DNA of 6,947 bases from Verrucomicrobiia bacterium (GTDB taxonomy: Bacteria; Verrucomicrobiota; Verrucomicrobiae; Limisphaerales; UBA11358), in the NCBI GenBank assembly GCA_030042375.1, contig JASHZU010000371.1, positions 1-6,947 of the forward strand, in the 5' to 3' direction. Below the pieces are notes generated by a model. The model was not told where the DNA came from and did no database searches. It was given only the letters and a program-made list of their open reading frames with translations. The position numbers and the translations under genes are program-made. Of this stretch, positions 1 through 5,594 are shown in pieces; position 1 is the stretch's first letter, and every line of letters starts with the position of its first letter.

Positions 1-596
1 GCGGGCGTGGAATTAAGCTGGATGTCCTGGAAATGTTGGACGTCGTCGCGAAAAAGGAAAAGCAATTGCGCGGGGACGACCTGCCCGGGATAAACTTTTT
101 GGGTGGGCAAATTTAAACGTAGAAACGCGATTTGCGAGCCGGAATTGATTTGCGCGTTGCTGGGGGCGGACGGTTTGTTGACGACGAGTTTCAACGGCGG
201 AGAACGAAATTGTTGCCCGCCGATTTCCACGGTCATCGCTGGAATCGTAAAGTCGCCGGCCTGTTCGGGAGTGACGTTGTAGGTGACGGTGACACTGGAA
301 GTCATTTGGCCGTTGACGAAGCTGAAATTGCTGGAGTTGCCGGCGTTGGCGAAGTCCAGGCCGGGCACATCGGGCGCGGGAACATTTTGCGGCTGGCCGC
401 CGATAAAGGTCAGTGACAGCGTTACGTTTTCTCCCATTTCGATGGTGTCACGGTCAAGCGAGGCGGTAAAACTGGCCGCCCGGGCGGCAACGGCTATGAA
501 AAGGCAAAGCGCCAAAACGCAAAGCGCCTTGAATCCCGAAAGACGAAAATGCGCGGATTTTCGCTGAAAACCGCCCTGGCGTATCGAATTGTTCAT
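1..596 (-). CDS. batD: BatD-like oxygen-tolerance protein, N-terminal part (runs off left edge)
   Basis: I translated this strand by hand from the ATG at 596-594 and obtained 198 open codons with no stop before the window edge. Residues 1-21 are basic and polar, 22-38 are hydrophobic, and an A-R-A-A-S stretch near residue 40 looks like a signal peptidase I site, so the product is exported or membrane-anchored. The following part reads as the BatD N-terminal pattern: SFTASLDRDTIEMGENVTLS, then P-A-P-D-V-P-G-L, then a 'Y-N-V-T-P-E-Q-A-G-D-F-T-I-P' strand pair and a second module starting K-V-Y-P-G-Q. BatD proteins work with VWA-domain Bat proteins and MoxR ATPases in envelope stress or aerotolerance; the exact role is poorly known. 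The gene starts 53 bases after the cobA-hemD stop on the same strand and may be co-transcribed with it. There is no strong Shine-Dalgarno (only GGA, five bases ahead). The C-terminal membrane segment usual in BatD lies outside the window. Confidence 0.82.
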   Translation of the reverse strand, partial: MNNSIRQGGFQRKSAHFRLSGFKALCVLALCLFIAVAARAASFTASLDRDTIEMGENVTLSLTFIGGQPQNVPAPDVPGLDFANAGNSSNFSFVNGQMTSSVTVTYNVTPEQAGDFTIPAMTVEIGGQQFRSPPLKLVVNKPSAPSNAQINSGSQIAFLRLNLPTQKVYPGQVVPAQLLFLFRDDVQHFQDIQLNSTP

Positions 597-649
597 AGTT
601 CCAACAGCCATTCAATGTGATTTTATTGACACCGTGCCCCTAAAAAAGT

Positions 650-2170
650 TCATGATTTGTTGGCGCGTAGCAACTCGGCCACCAGCCCATCCGTCGTGTG
701 CTCTTTGGCCTCGATTTTTGGCTCCATGCCCAGGCTACGGATGGTTTTGCTGGTTTCCGGGCCAATCGAGGCCAGCTTCATTTGCGGGAATTGTTTTAGC
801 AATTTTGGTAAATTGAACCGGGCGTTAAAAGATTGCACGGTGGAACCGCTGGTGAACGTCAGCCAATCGGCGCCTTTTTCCAAAAGCTCCCGCGCGGCAA
901 CAGAATCTTCCGTTTCGGGAACCGTTTTATAAATCGCAATATCATCCGTGATGGCGCCGAATTCTTCCAGCGCCTGCACCAAATCCGTGTTGGCGTCCTC
1001 GGCGCGCAGCAGGCAGATTTTGCTATTTTCAATGCTGCTGTGCTCAGCCAGGGCCTCGGCGATTTTTTTGCCGATGGCTTCGTCCGGCACAGCATCCACT
1101 TGCAAGTGCATGCCGCGCAGCTTGGCGGCGGTGGCCGGTCCAACGGCGGCGATTTTGGCGCCGCCCAAATCGCGCAAGTCCTGGAAATGTCGGAAGAACA
1201 GGTCAAAGAACGCCGTCACACCATTCACGCTGGTGAACACCAGCCAATCGTAGGAGTTCAACGAAAGCATCGAGTCCACAATATCCTGCCGATTATCCGA
1301 AGGTGCCCGTTTGATGGCGGGAATTTCCAGGACGTCTGCGCCGAAATCGGCCAGTTTTTGGGAAAATTCGGCGGCCTGGTCGCGCGCGCGGGTGACGACA
1401 ATGCGCTTGCCAAAGAGGGGACGGCTTTCAAACCAGTTCAATTGCTCGCGCAACCGGACGACGTCGCCAAGAATCACCAGCGCGGGCGGCGACATGTTCT
1501 TTTCTTTGGCCAGCGCGGCAATGGTGCCGAGTGTGCCGACGGCCGATTTTTGTTTGCCAAGGGTCCCCCATTGGATGATGGCGGCGGGCGTTTCCGGCGC
1601 CATGCCGTCTTTGATGAGGGCTTGGGACCATTCATCCAATTTGGCCGTGCCCATAAGGGCAACTTTTGTGCCGGGGATTTTCGCGATTTCGTGATAGAGC
1701 AGCCCGGCCTGGCCGTCTTCCGGGTCTTCGTGGCCGGTAAAAACGGTGAAACTGGAGCAATATTTGCGATGCGTCAGCGGGATGCCGGCGTAATTCGGCG
1801 CGGCCACGATGGAGGAAACGCCGGGCACCACTTCAAAATAAATGCCCGCCGCGGCCAGCGCTTCGGCTTCCTCGCCGCCACGGCCAAAAATATAGGGGTC
1901 GCCCCCCTTGAGTCGGACGACGGTTTTGCCTTCGCGCGCTTTTTGAATCATCAGCGCATTGATTTTTTCCTGCGGCATGTCAGCGCGTTTGCCGCGAGAA
2001 ATCAATTCAGCCTCGGGCCTGGCTAATCGAAGGAGTGCGGGATTGACGAGCAAATCGAAAATGACGGTGTCGGCACGGCGAAGGAGTTCCGCGCCGCGCA
2101 ACGTCAGCAAGCCTGCGTCGCCCGGTCCCGCGCCTACCAGATAAACCGCGCCTTTAGATTTCACTTGCAT
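650..2170 (-). CDS. cobA-hemD: Fused uroporphyrinogen-III C-methyltransferase / uroporphyrinogen-III synthase
   Basis: This is a cytoplasmic two-domain enzyme of 506 residues. Residues 1-250 are the SAM-dependent CobA (SUMT) domain, which methylates uroporphyrinogen III at C2 and C7 to give precorrin-2. It shows VGAGPGDAGLLTLRGAELL at 12-30, RLKGGDPYIFGRGGEE at 86-101, VVPGVSSIVAAPNYAGIPLT at 114-133, ALMGTAKLDE at 171-180, and LVILGDVVRLREQLNWFE at 231-248. Residues 254-502 are HemD, which cyclises hydroxymethylbilane to uroporphyrinogen III. It shows KRIVVTRARDQA at 255-266, DWLVFTSVNGV at 308-318, a second-lobe LLRAEDANTDLVQALEEFGA near 387-406, DWLTFTSGSTV at 435-445 and SIGPETSKTIRSLG at 468-481. 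Both halves look complete, so one polypeptide would make uroporphyrinogen III and commit it to siroheme or cobalamin. Such fusions are known in several phyla. The usual partner hemC is not beside it: upstream is the non-coding gap. The start gives the canonical SUMT N-terminus; no clear Shine-Dalgarno precedes it. Confidence 0.95.
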   Translation of the reverse strand: MQVKSKGAVYLVGAGPGDAGLLTLRGAELLRRADTVIFDLLVNPALLRLARPEAELISRGKRADMPQEKINALMIQKAREGKTVVRLKGGDPYIFGRGGEEAEALAAAGIYFEVVPGVSSIVAAPNYAGIPLTHRKYCSSFTVFTGHEDPEDGQAGLLYHEIAKIPGTKVALMGTAKLDEWSQALIKDGMAPETPAAIIQWGTLGKQKSAVGTLGTIAALAKEKNMSPPALVILGDVVRLREQLNWFESRPLFGKRIVVTRARDQAAEFSQKLADFGADVLEIPAIKRAPSDNRQDIVDSMLSLNSYDWLVFTSVNGVTAFFDLFFRHFQDLRDLGGAKIAAVGPATAAKLRGMHLQVDAVPDEAIGKKIAEALAEHSSIENSKICLLRAEDANTDLVQALEEFGAITDDIAIYKTVPETEDSVAARELLEKGADWLTFTSGSTVQSFNARFNLPKLLKQFPQMKLASIGPETSKTIRSLGMEPKIEAKEHTTDGLVAELLRANKS

Positions 2171-2210
2171 AGTCTAGGGAAAAAAGTCAGGGACAAAAAG
2201 GAGAAAGCCG

Positions 2211-2260
2211 TTGGAACATCCAAATTCCAACATCCAGGCTCCAGAGAATATCCAATGACC
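2211..2260. repeat. TTGGAA / AACATCCA intergenic repeat tract
   Basis: AACATCCA occurs twice, at 2215-2222 and 2229-2236, 14 bases apart. TTGGAA at 2211-2216 and TTCCAA at 2225-2230 form an inverted pair with an 8-base loop. Further CCA triplets follow up to 2254. Read on the minus strand, it is a string of TTGG/TGGA words. This resembles dispersed intergenic sequences I recall from Verrucomicrobiota and Planctomycetota genomes; that likeness is from memory and its function is unknown. It lies 41-90 bases upstream of the cobA-hemD start, within reach of its promoter or 5' leader. Confidence 0.5.
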
Positions 2261-2423
2261 AAAAGCCCAACTGAATGCGCCAAGAACCGGTATTAAAATC
2301 CGCTGTTTTTTTATGGTCCGCTTTTTCATTTTGTGTTGATTTTATTGGGAAATGGCCCGTCTTCGCGGACGCTTCGACGCGGCTACTCGCGCAGCGAGCA
2401 GGGGGGGTGGGGGTGGCCCGGAT

Positions 2424-2473
2424 GCTTGACTGAGCTTGATGGTGCTTGACTGTGCTGGAATCGGCCTTGAATG
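2424..2473. repeat. 10-base phased direct repeat (GCTTGAnTGn)
   Basis: GCTTGA begins at 2424, 2434 and 2444, exactly 10 bases apart. The degenerate units GCTGGAATCG (2454) and GCCTTGAATG (2464) follow in the same register. The longest exact repeat is TGCTTGACTG at 2423-2432 and 2443-2452. A period of 10 bases is close to one helical turn, so all units would face the same side of the DNA. It could be a protein-binding array or a decayed short tandem repeat. It does not look coding, since stops occur in the local frames. Confidence 0.5.
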
Positions 2474-2480
2474 GCGGTCA

Positions 2481-2520
2481 AAAGCGGCGTCGCGCGTTGC
2501 TTGCCGCCGCAGTCCAAGAC
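2481..2520. repeat. GC-rich inverted repeat, possible dispersed intergenic element
   Basis: GCGGCG at 2484-2489 pairs with CGCCGC at 2505-2510 around a 15-base loop, and the flanks are short A-rich and GTCCAAGAC words. The pattern AAGCGGCG...CCGCCGC-AGTCCAAGAC resembles repeated intergenic elements that I recall from verrucomicrobial genomes, but only one copy lies in this window, so the dispersed nature is inferred. No T-tract follows, which argues against an intrinsic terminator. Confidence 0.4.
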
Positions 2521-2713
2521 GCAAGCGTGCCGGCTCCAATAAGGCATTTCGACGCTCATGCGGCGATGTTAGCAGGAAGGGCGGAAATGATTCAGGTATT
2601 GAGGAACGCTATTTTTCTACTTGAGGCAGGCAGAAAAGAAATGGCGCGGAGGATTCAATTCTGCAAAAATCCGAGTAGAACCCTAGAGGGAGAATTAAGC
2701 ATGGCAGAAGCGG

Positions 2714-2762
2714 CGGGCCGGTAGTCCGTCACAACGGGCAAGTTATCCGTTCCGCCGGCCCG
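2714..2762 (+). promoter_or_regulatory. Long-range stem in the leader of the first Mur-like gene
   Basis: CGGGCCGG at 2714-2721 is perfectly complementary to CCGGCCCG at 2755-2762, an 8-pair all-GC stem. The 33-base loop can form a second small hairpin, CCGT (2726-2729) with ACGG (2734-2737) around a CACA loop. The structure ends 28 bases before the Mur-like start at 2791. The sequence after it is AAATAATTT, not a run of T, so a classical terminator is unlikely. A structured 5' leader, a protein site or the scar of an intergenic element are the alternatives. The second Mur-like copy has nothing comparable upstream. Confidence 0.4.
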
Positions 2763-2777
2763 AAATAATTTAGGCAG

Positions 2778-2790
2778 CGGATTTAATCCG
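2778..2790. promoter_or_regulatory. Palindrome abutting the start codon of the first Mur-like gene
   Basis: CGGATT-T-AATCCG is a perfect 6-base dyad with one central base. It ends at the base before the ATG at 2791, where a ribosome binding site would be expected; there is no Shine-Dalgarno in it. As RNA, only a 4-pair stem could form. The paralogue has AGATTTAACTGG at the equivalent place, where the dyad is lost. It may be an operator-like site or chance. Confidence 0.3.
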
Positions 2791-4122
2791 ATGAAAATCA
2801 CTCTCCGAACCATGGCCGATTTGTGGAAGCTTGGCGCGTTGCCGGGCGGACGGAGGGTTTTTTTGCGGCTTGAATACGAGAAGTACGGCGAACAATTCAA
2901 GGGGCTGGCGCGTCTCTATCGAAAATATTTTTTAACGCGCACGCGGATTGTGGCGGTGGTGGGTTCACTGGGCAAGACGACCACCCGCCGGGTGATCGCA
3001 GCGGCCTTGAGCTGCCCGGATCGGAAGGTTTCCCTCTACAGTTATGGGTCGAGCCTGGCTCATAACTTAATGCGCATGCGCCGGAAGGATCCGTACGGCG
3101 TGATTGAAGCGGCCATCAACCAGCCGGGACAGATGCAAAGCAACGCCGATACGATTGGCCCGGACATCGTTGTTGTCACGTCCATCAAAAGCGACCACAA
3201 CCGCTCTTTTGCCACCTTGCGTGATACGCGGGAGGAAAAAGTCAAAATGGTGCGTGCCCTAACGAAAGACGGCATTGCGATTTTGAATGGTGACGACGAA
3301 AACGTCCGCTGGATGGCAAGCCAAACGCAGGCGCGGGTGGTGACTTTTGGCATAAACCCAGGCAACGAGGTGCGGGCCACTAAAATTGAATTCAACGAAG
3401 ATGGTTCGACCAACCTCGAAATCCAGGCCGGCGGCGCGATGTTTCATTTCCAAAACCCGCTCGCAGGACAACACATGGTTTATCCAATGCTGGCGGCGGT
3501 GGCCGTGGCGCACGCGGAGAAAATAGATATTGCCGGGATTTTCCCCAGGCTGGCTAAAATTCGCCCGGCGGTTTCACGGATGGAATGGCACACACTGCCT
3601 AATGGGATTCGCGTTCTCGACGACAGTTTCAAATCGACGCAAGAATCCATTGAATCGGCCTTTGACACATTTTCCAAAGTCCGCGCCACACGAAAAATTG
3701 TGATTATTGGGAGGATCGAGCATGTGGTTGGAAAAGAAAGCGACCGGTATCGCGAATTGGGCACGCGACTGGCGCAGTTTGCCGATTTTATTCTTTGCAC
3801 CGGCGATGGTCCCATCAAGAGCTTGCGAGCCGCGGCCGTGGATGCCGGTATGGAATTCTCCCGGATTAAGGTACTGGGTTCCCGGATGGATGGCGGGTAC
3901 GAATGGCTGCAGGCGCTATTACAACACGGAGACGCGGTTTTGGTGAAAGGCTCCCAGGGGCAGCGATTGCGCCGCCTGATTTTGAAATCGATGGGGAAGC
4001 CGGTTGCTTGTCGGGTTAAACGTTGCGACGTAAGAGCCCGGTCGTGCGATGATTGCCCACTGCTCAATGCGCCGGAATCCTTTTATCAGAATTATTTTGT
4101 CAGCCGGTACATTGAACTGTGA
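2791..4122 (+). CDS. MurF-like Mur ligase family protein, copy 1, with C-terminal four-cysteine motif
   Basis: This 443-residue protein has no signal peptide or membrane segment and is probably cytoplasmic. It has the Mur ligase central ATPase domain: P-loop VGSLGKTTT at 57-65, GVIEAAINQPGQM at 103-115 (place of the metal-binding Glu), DHNRSF at 135-140, REEKVKMV at 147-154 (the lysine probably equivalent to the carbamylated one) and AILNGDDEN at 163-171. The C-terminal domain shows GQHMVYPMLAAVAVA near 226-240, SRMEW at 262-266, GIRVLDDSFKSTQES at 272-286 (MurF has DDSYNANPxS) and DAVLVKGSQGQRLRRL at 381-396. Such ligases join an amino acid or peptide to a carboxylate through an acyl phosphate. 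The N-terminal UDP-sugar domain (about 80-100 residues in MurF) is replaced by about 35 residues, so the substrate is unknown and UDP-MurNAc-tripeptide is doubtful. Residues 407-422 hold C-x4-C-x6-C-x2-C, a likely zinc or iron-sulfur site. The start is supported by the paralogue's identical MKIT start. Confidence 0.85.
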   Translation: MKITLRTMADLWKLGALPGGRRVFLRLEYEKYGEQFKGLARLYRKYFLTRTRIVAVVGSLGKTTTRRVIAAALSCPDRKVSLYSYGSSLAHNLMRMRRKDPYGVIEAAINQPGQMQSNADTIGPDIVVVTSIKSDHNRSFATLRDTREEKVKMVRALTKDGIAILNGDDENVRWMASQTQARVVTFGINPGNEVRATKIEFNEDGSTNLEIQAGGAMFHFQNPLAGQHMVYPMLAAVAVAHAEKIDIAGIFPRLAKIRPAVSRMEWHTLPNGIRVLDDSFKSTQESIESAFDTFSKVRATRKIVIIGRIEHVVGKESDRYRELGTRLAQFADFILCTGDGPIKSLRAAAVDAGMEFSRIKVLGSRMDGGYEWLQALLQHGDAVLVKGSQGQRLRRLILKSMGKPVACRVKRCDVRARSCDDCPLLNAPESFYQNYFVSRYIEL

Positions 4123-4141
4123 TAGAATCCGCAGCAGTAGA

Positions 4142-4180
4142 GTGATCGCGGTTATCGAAGAACGGCTCGTCGTCGGTTAG
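4142..4180 (+). pseudogene. Relic of the 5' end of the DinG-like helicase gene
   Basis: Between the two Mur-like genes, GTG at 4142 opens a 12-codon frame reading V-I-A-V-I-E-E-R-L-V-V-G then TAG. The intact helicase at 5556 begins M-I-A-V-I-E-Q-Q-P-L-A-G. By my count 25 of 39 bases match, and the differences in the A, V and I codons near the start are at third positions. The preceding bases also match: TGTGATAGAATCCGC at 4118-4132 equals 5533-5547. It is the truncated end of duplication unit 1. The start has become GTG and the stop follows at once, so it is non-functional as a helicase. It could at most act as a short upstream frame before copy 2. Confidence 0.75.
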
Positions 4181-4197
4181 AAATCATTTTGTCAAAA

Positions 4198-5594
4198 GAT
4201 TTAACTGGATGAAAATCACACCCAGAACCATGGCCGATTTGTGGAAGCTCGGCGCGCTCCCGGGAGGGCGCCAGATTTTTTTGCGGCGCGAATACGAGAA
4301 ACACGAAAAGCGGTTGAGAAAATTGGCTGCCTTCTACCGAAAACATTTTTTATCGCGAACGCGAATCGTCGCCGTGATCGGTTCGTTGGGCAAGACCACA
4401 GCCCGCCAGGTCATCGCGGCGGCTTTGGATTGTCCCAACCGGAATTTTTTCTATTACAATGCCGGCTCGAGTGTCCCCGGTAATTTATTGCGCCTGCGGC
4501 GGGGCGACCGGCACGGAGTGCTCGAAGTTTCCGTCGGCGCGGTGGGAAAGATGGAAGCCCGTGCCAAAATGATTTGTCCGGACATCGTCGTGGTGACGTC
4601 GGTCAAAAGCGAACATAACAGCATTTTCCCAACACTCCTGGACACACGCCAGGAAAAGGTAAAAATGGTGCGCGTGCTGAGCAAGGACGGTATCGCGATT
4701 TTGAACGGCGATGACGAGAATGTGCGCTGGATGGCGACGCAAACGCAGGCACGCGCCGTTACTTTTGGAACGAGCGCCGACAATGACATTCGCGCGACCA
4801 AAGTTGATTTGAAAGAGGACGGGACAACGAGAATGGAGATCCAGGTCGCGGGCAAGACGTTTCACTTTGACAATCCACTGGTGGGAGAGCACATGGTTTA
4901 TCCCATCCTGGCGGCGGTGGCGGTGGCGCACGTGGAGAAGATAGATATTGCCGGAGTCTTTGCCCGGCTGGCCAAAATCCAGCCGCCGGTTTCACGGATG
5001 GAATGGTTCTCGCTGCCCAATGGCATCCGGGTCCTCGACGACAGCTTTAAATCTTCCCAGGAAAGTGTGGACTCGGCGGTGGAAACTTTTTCAAAAATAC
5101 CGGGGCGAAAAATTGTGGTAATGGGGCGCATTGACGAGCCACGGGGAAAGCCGCGCGACCATTACCGTGATTTAGGCGCACGGCTGGCGCAATTTGCGGA
5201 CCGTATCCTTTGCATTGGCGATGGCGAATCCACCAGCCTGCGGGCCGGGGCGGTGAATGCCGGCATGGATATTTCGGCGATTAAGTTTCTCGGGCCCCGG
5301 ATCAAGGGCGGCGCAGAATGGCTGCAAACAATTTTGCAACCGGGCGACCTCATCCTCATTAAAGGCTCCATCAATCAAAAATTGCGCCGTATCCTGCTGC
5401 AGTTGATGGGAAAACCCGTAGCCTGCCGGATTAAATATTGCGGTGTAAAAATCTCTACGTGCGACGATTGCCCGCTGCTCAATGCGCCGGAATCCTTTTA
5501 TCAGAATTATTTTGTAAAGCCGTTCATAAAGTTGTGATAGAATCCGCGTAGCAGAATGATCGCCGTGATTGAACAACAGCCGCTGGCCGGCGCG
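4198..5594 (+). repeat. Tandem duplication, unit 2 (Mur-like gene plus intact helicase 5' end)
   Basis: This is the second unit of the head-to-tail duplication with 2780-4180. It begins at the shared GATTTAA ahead of the second Mur-like gene. It ends about 13 codons into the intact helicase gene, where similarity to the relic at 4142-4180 fades. The longest identical stretches I found are 41 bases (4060-4100 with 5475-5515), 25 bases (2807-2831 with 4225-4249) and 15 bases across the stop codons (4118-4132 with 5533-5547). Confidence 0.85.
4209..5537 (+). CDS. MurF-like Mur ligase family protein, copy 2, with C-terminal four-cysteine motif
   Basis: The 442-residue paralogue of the preceding gene is about 67% identical (297 of 443 positions by hand alignment, one gap). 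All central and C-terminal landmarks are kept: GSLGKTTAR at 58-66, SEHNSIF near 134-140, RQEKVKMV at 147-154, AILNGDDEN at 163-171, GEHMVYP near 226, DDSFKSSQES near 277, LILIKGS near 381, and cysteines 406, 411, 418 and 421. It too lacks the MurF N-terminal UDP-binding domain. The segment after the P-loop differs most from copy 1: residues 103-115 read GVLEVSVGAVGKM instead of GVIEAAINQPGQM, and T65 of copy 1 is alanine here. That could mean a different acceptor or added group. Nothing suggests inactivation. The start is fixed by colinearity with copy 1; no Shine-Dalgarno is visible. It ends 18 bases before the helicase start, so the two are probably one transcript. Known parallels lacking the N-terminal domain (MurT, PgsB/CapB, pseudomurein ligases) are not obvious matches. 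Confidence 0.85.
   Translation: MKITPRTMADLWKLGALPGGRQIFLRREYEKHEKRLRKLAAFYRKHFLSRTRIVAVIGSLGKTTARQVIAAALDCPNRNFFYYNAGSSVPGNLLRLRRGDRHGVLEVSVGAVGKMEARAKMICPDIVVVTSVKSEHNSIFPTLLDTRQEKVKMVRVLSKDGIAILNGDDENVRWMATQTQARAVTFGTSADNDIRATKVDLKEDGTTRMEIQVAGKTFHFDNPLVGEHMVYPILAAVAVAHVEKIDIAGVFARLAKIQPPVSRMEWFSLPNGIRVLDDSFKSSQESVDSAVETFSKIPGRKIVVMGRIDEPRGKPRDHYRDLGARLAQFADRILCIGDGESTSLRAGAVNAGMDISAIKFLGPRIKGGAEWLQTILQPGDLILIKGSINQKLRRILLQLMGKPVACRIKYCGVKISTCDDCPLLNAPESFYQNYFVKPFIKL

Larger units (their letters stand above)
2171..2790. other. Divergent intergenic region with repeats, no convincing gene
   Basis: About 620 bases separate the starts of the minus-strand cobA-hemD and the plus-strand Mur-like gene, so promoters for both directions should lie here. 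I could not pick a convincing -35/-10 pair for either. The left part (2171-2340) is AT-rich and holds a TTGGAA/AACATCCA tract. The middle (2350-2520) is GC-rich, with a small hairpin at 2383-2401 (core CTCGC-gca-GCGAG), a G-run at 2401-2416, a 10-base phased repeat and an inverted repeat. The right part ends with two dyads next to the Mur-like start. Open frames here (for example 2446-2724, 92 codons) run through the repeats, have no recognisable domain and no ribosome binding site, so I do not call them genes. Confidence 0.7.
2780..4180 (+). repeat. Tandem duplication, unit 1 (Mur-like gene plus helicase 5' relic)
   Basis: Similarity to unit 2 (4198-5594) begins 11 bases before the Mur-like start (shared GATTTAA) and continues past the stop codon into sequence matching the first 13 codons of the downstream helicase gene. 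The offset between units is 1418 bases at the left end, 1415 after a one-codon deletion in unit 2, and 1414 after a one-base difference just before the helicase start. This near-colinearity shows a single head-to-tail duplication. Only 17 bases (4181-4197) separate the units. Confidence 0.85.

Noticed and set aside
833..2026. Long plus-strand open frame (397 codons) opposite cobA-hemD
   Set aside because: It lies wholly antisense to a gene with complete SUMT and HemD motifs. Its translation is low in recognisable motifs and rich in G, R and H, as expected of a shadow frame in GC-rich DNA.
2446..2724. Plus-strand 92-codon open frame before the Mur-like genes
   Set aside because: It begins inside the 10-base repeat array, runs through the GC-rich inverted repeat, has no ribosome site and no recognisable domain. 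The divergent intergenic setting explains the region better.
2714..2762. Rho-independent terminator
   Set aside because: The GC stem has a 33-base loop and is followed by AAATAATTT, not a T-tract, and no plus-strand gene ends upstream of it.
3480..4067. Minus-strand 195-codon frame opposite Mur-like copy 1
   Set aside because: It is antisense to a well-supported ligase. Similar shadow frames recur at matching places in copy 2, as expected from the duplicated sequence.
4142..4180. A genuine small 12-residue gene or leader peptide
   Set aside because: Its similarity to the helicase N-terminus and its position at the edge of the duplication explain it more simply as a relic; there is no ribosome site before the GTG.
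2791..5537. Identification of the pair as MurT or as PgsB/CapB
   Set aside because: MurT carries its Cys4 ribbon within the central domain and pairs with a GatD amidase, which is absent here. PgsB/CapB motifs (for example G-I-R-G-K-S at the P-loop) do not match GSLGKTT. The DDSF and KGS motifs are nearer to MurF.
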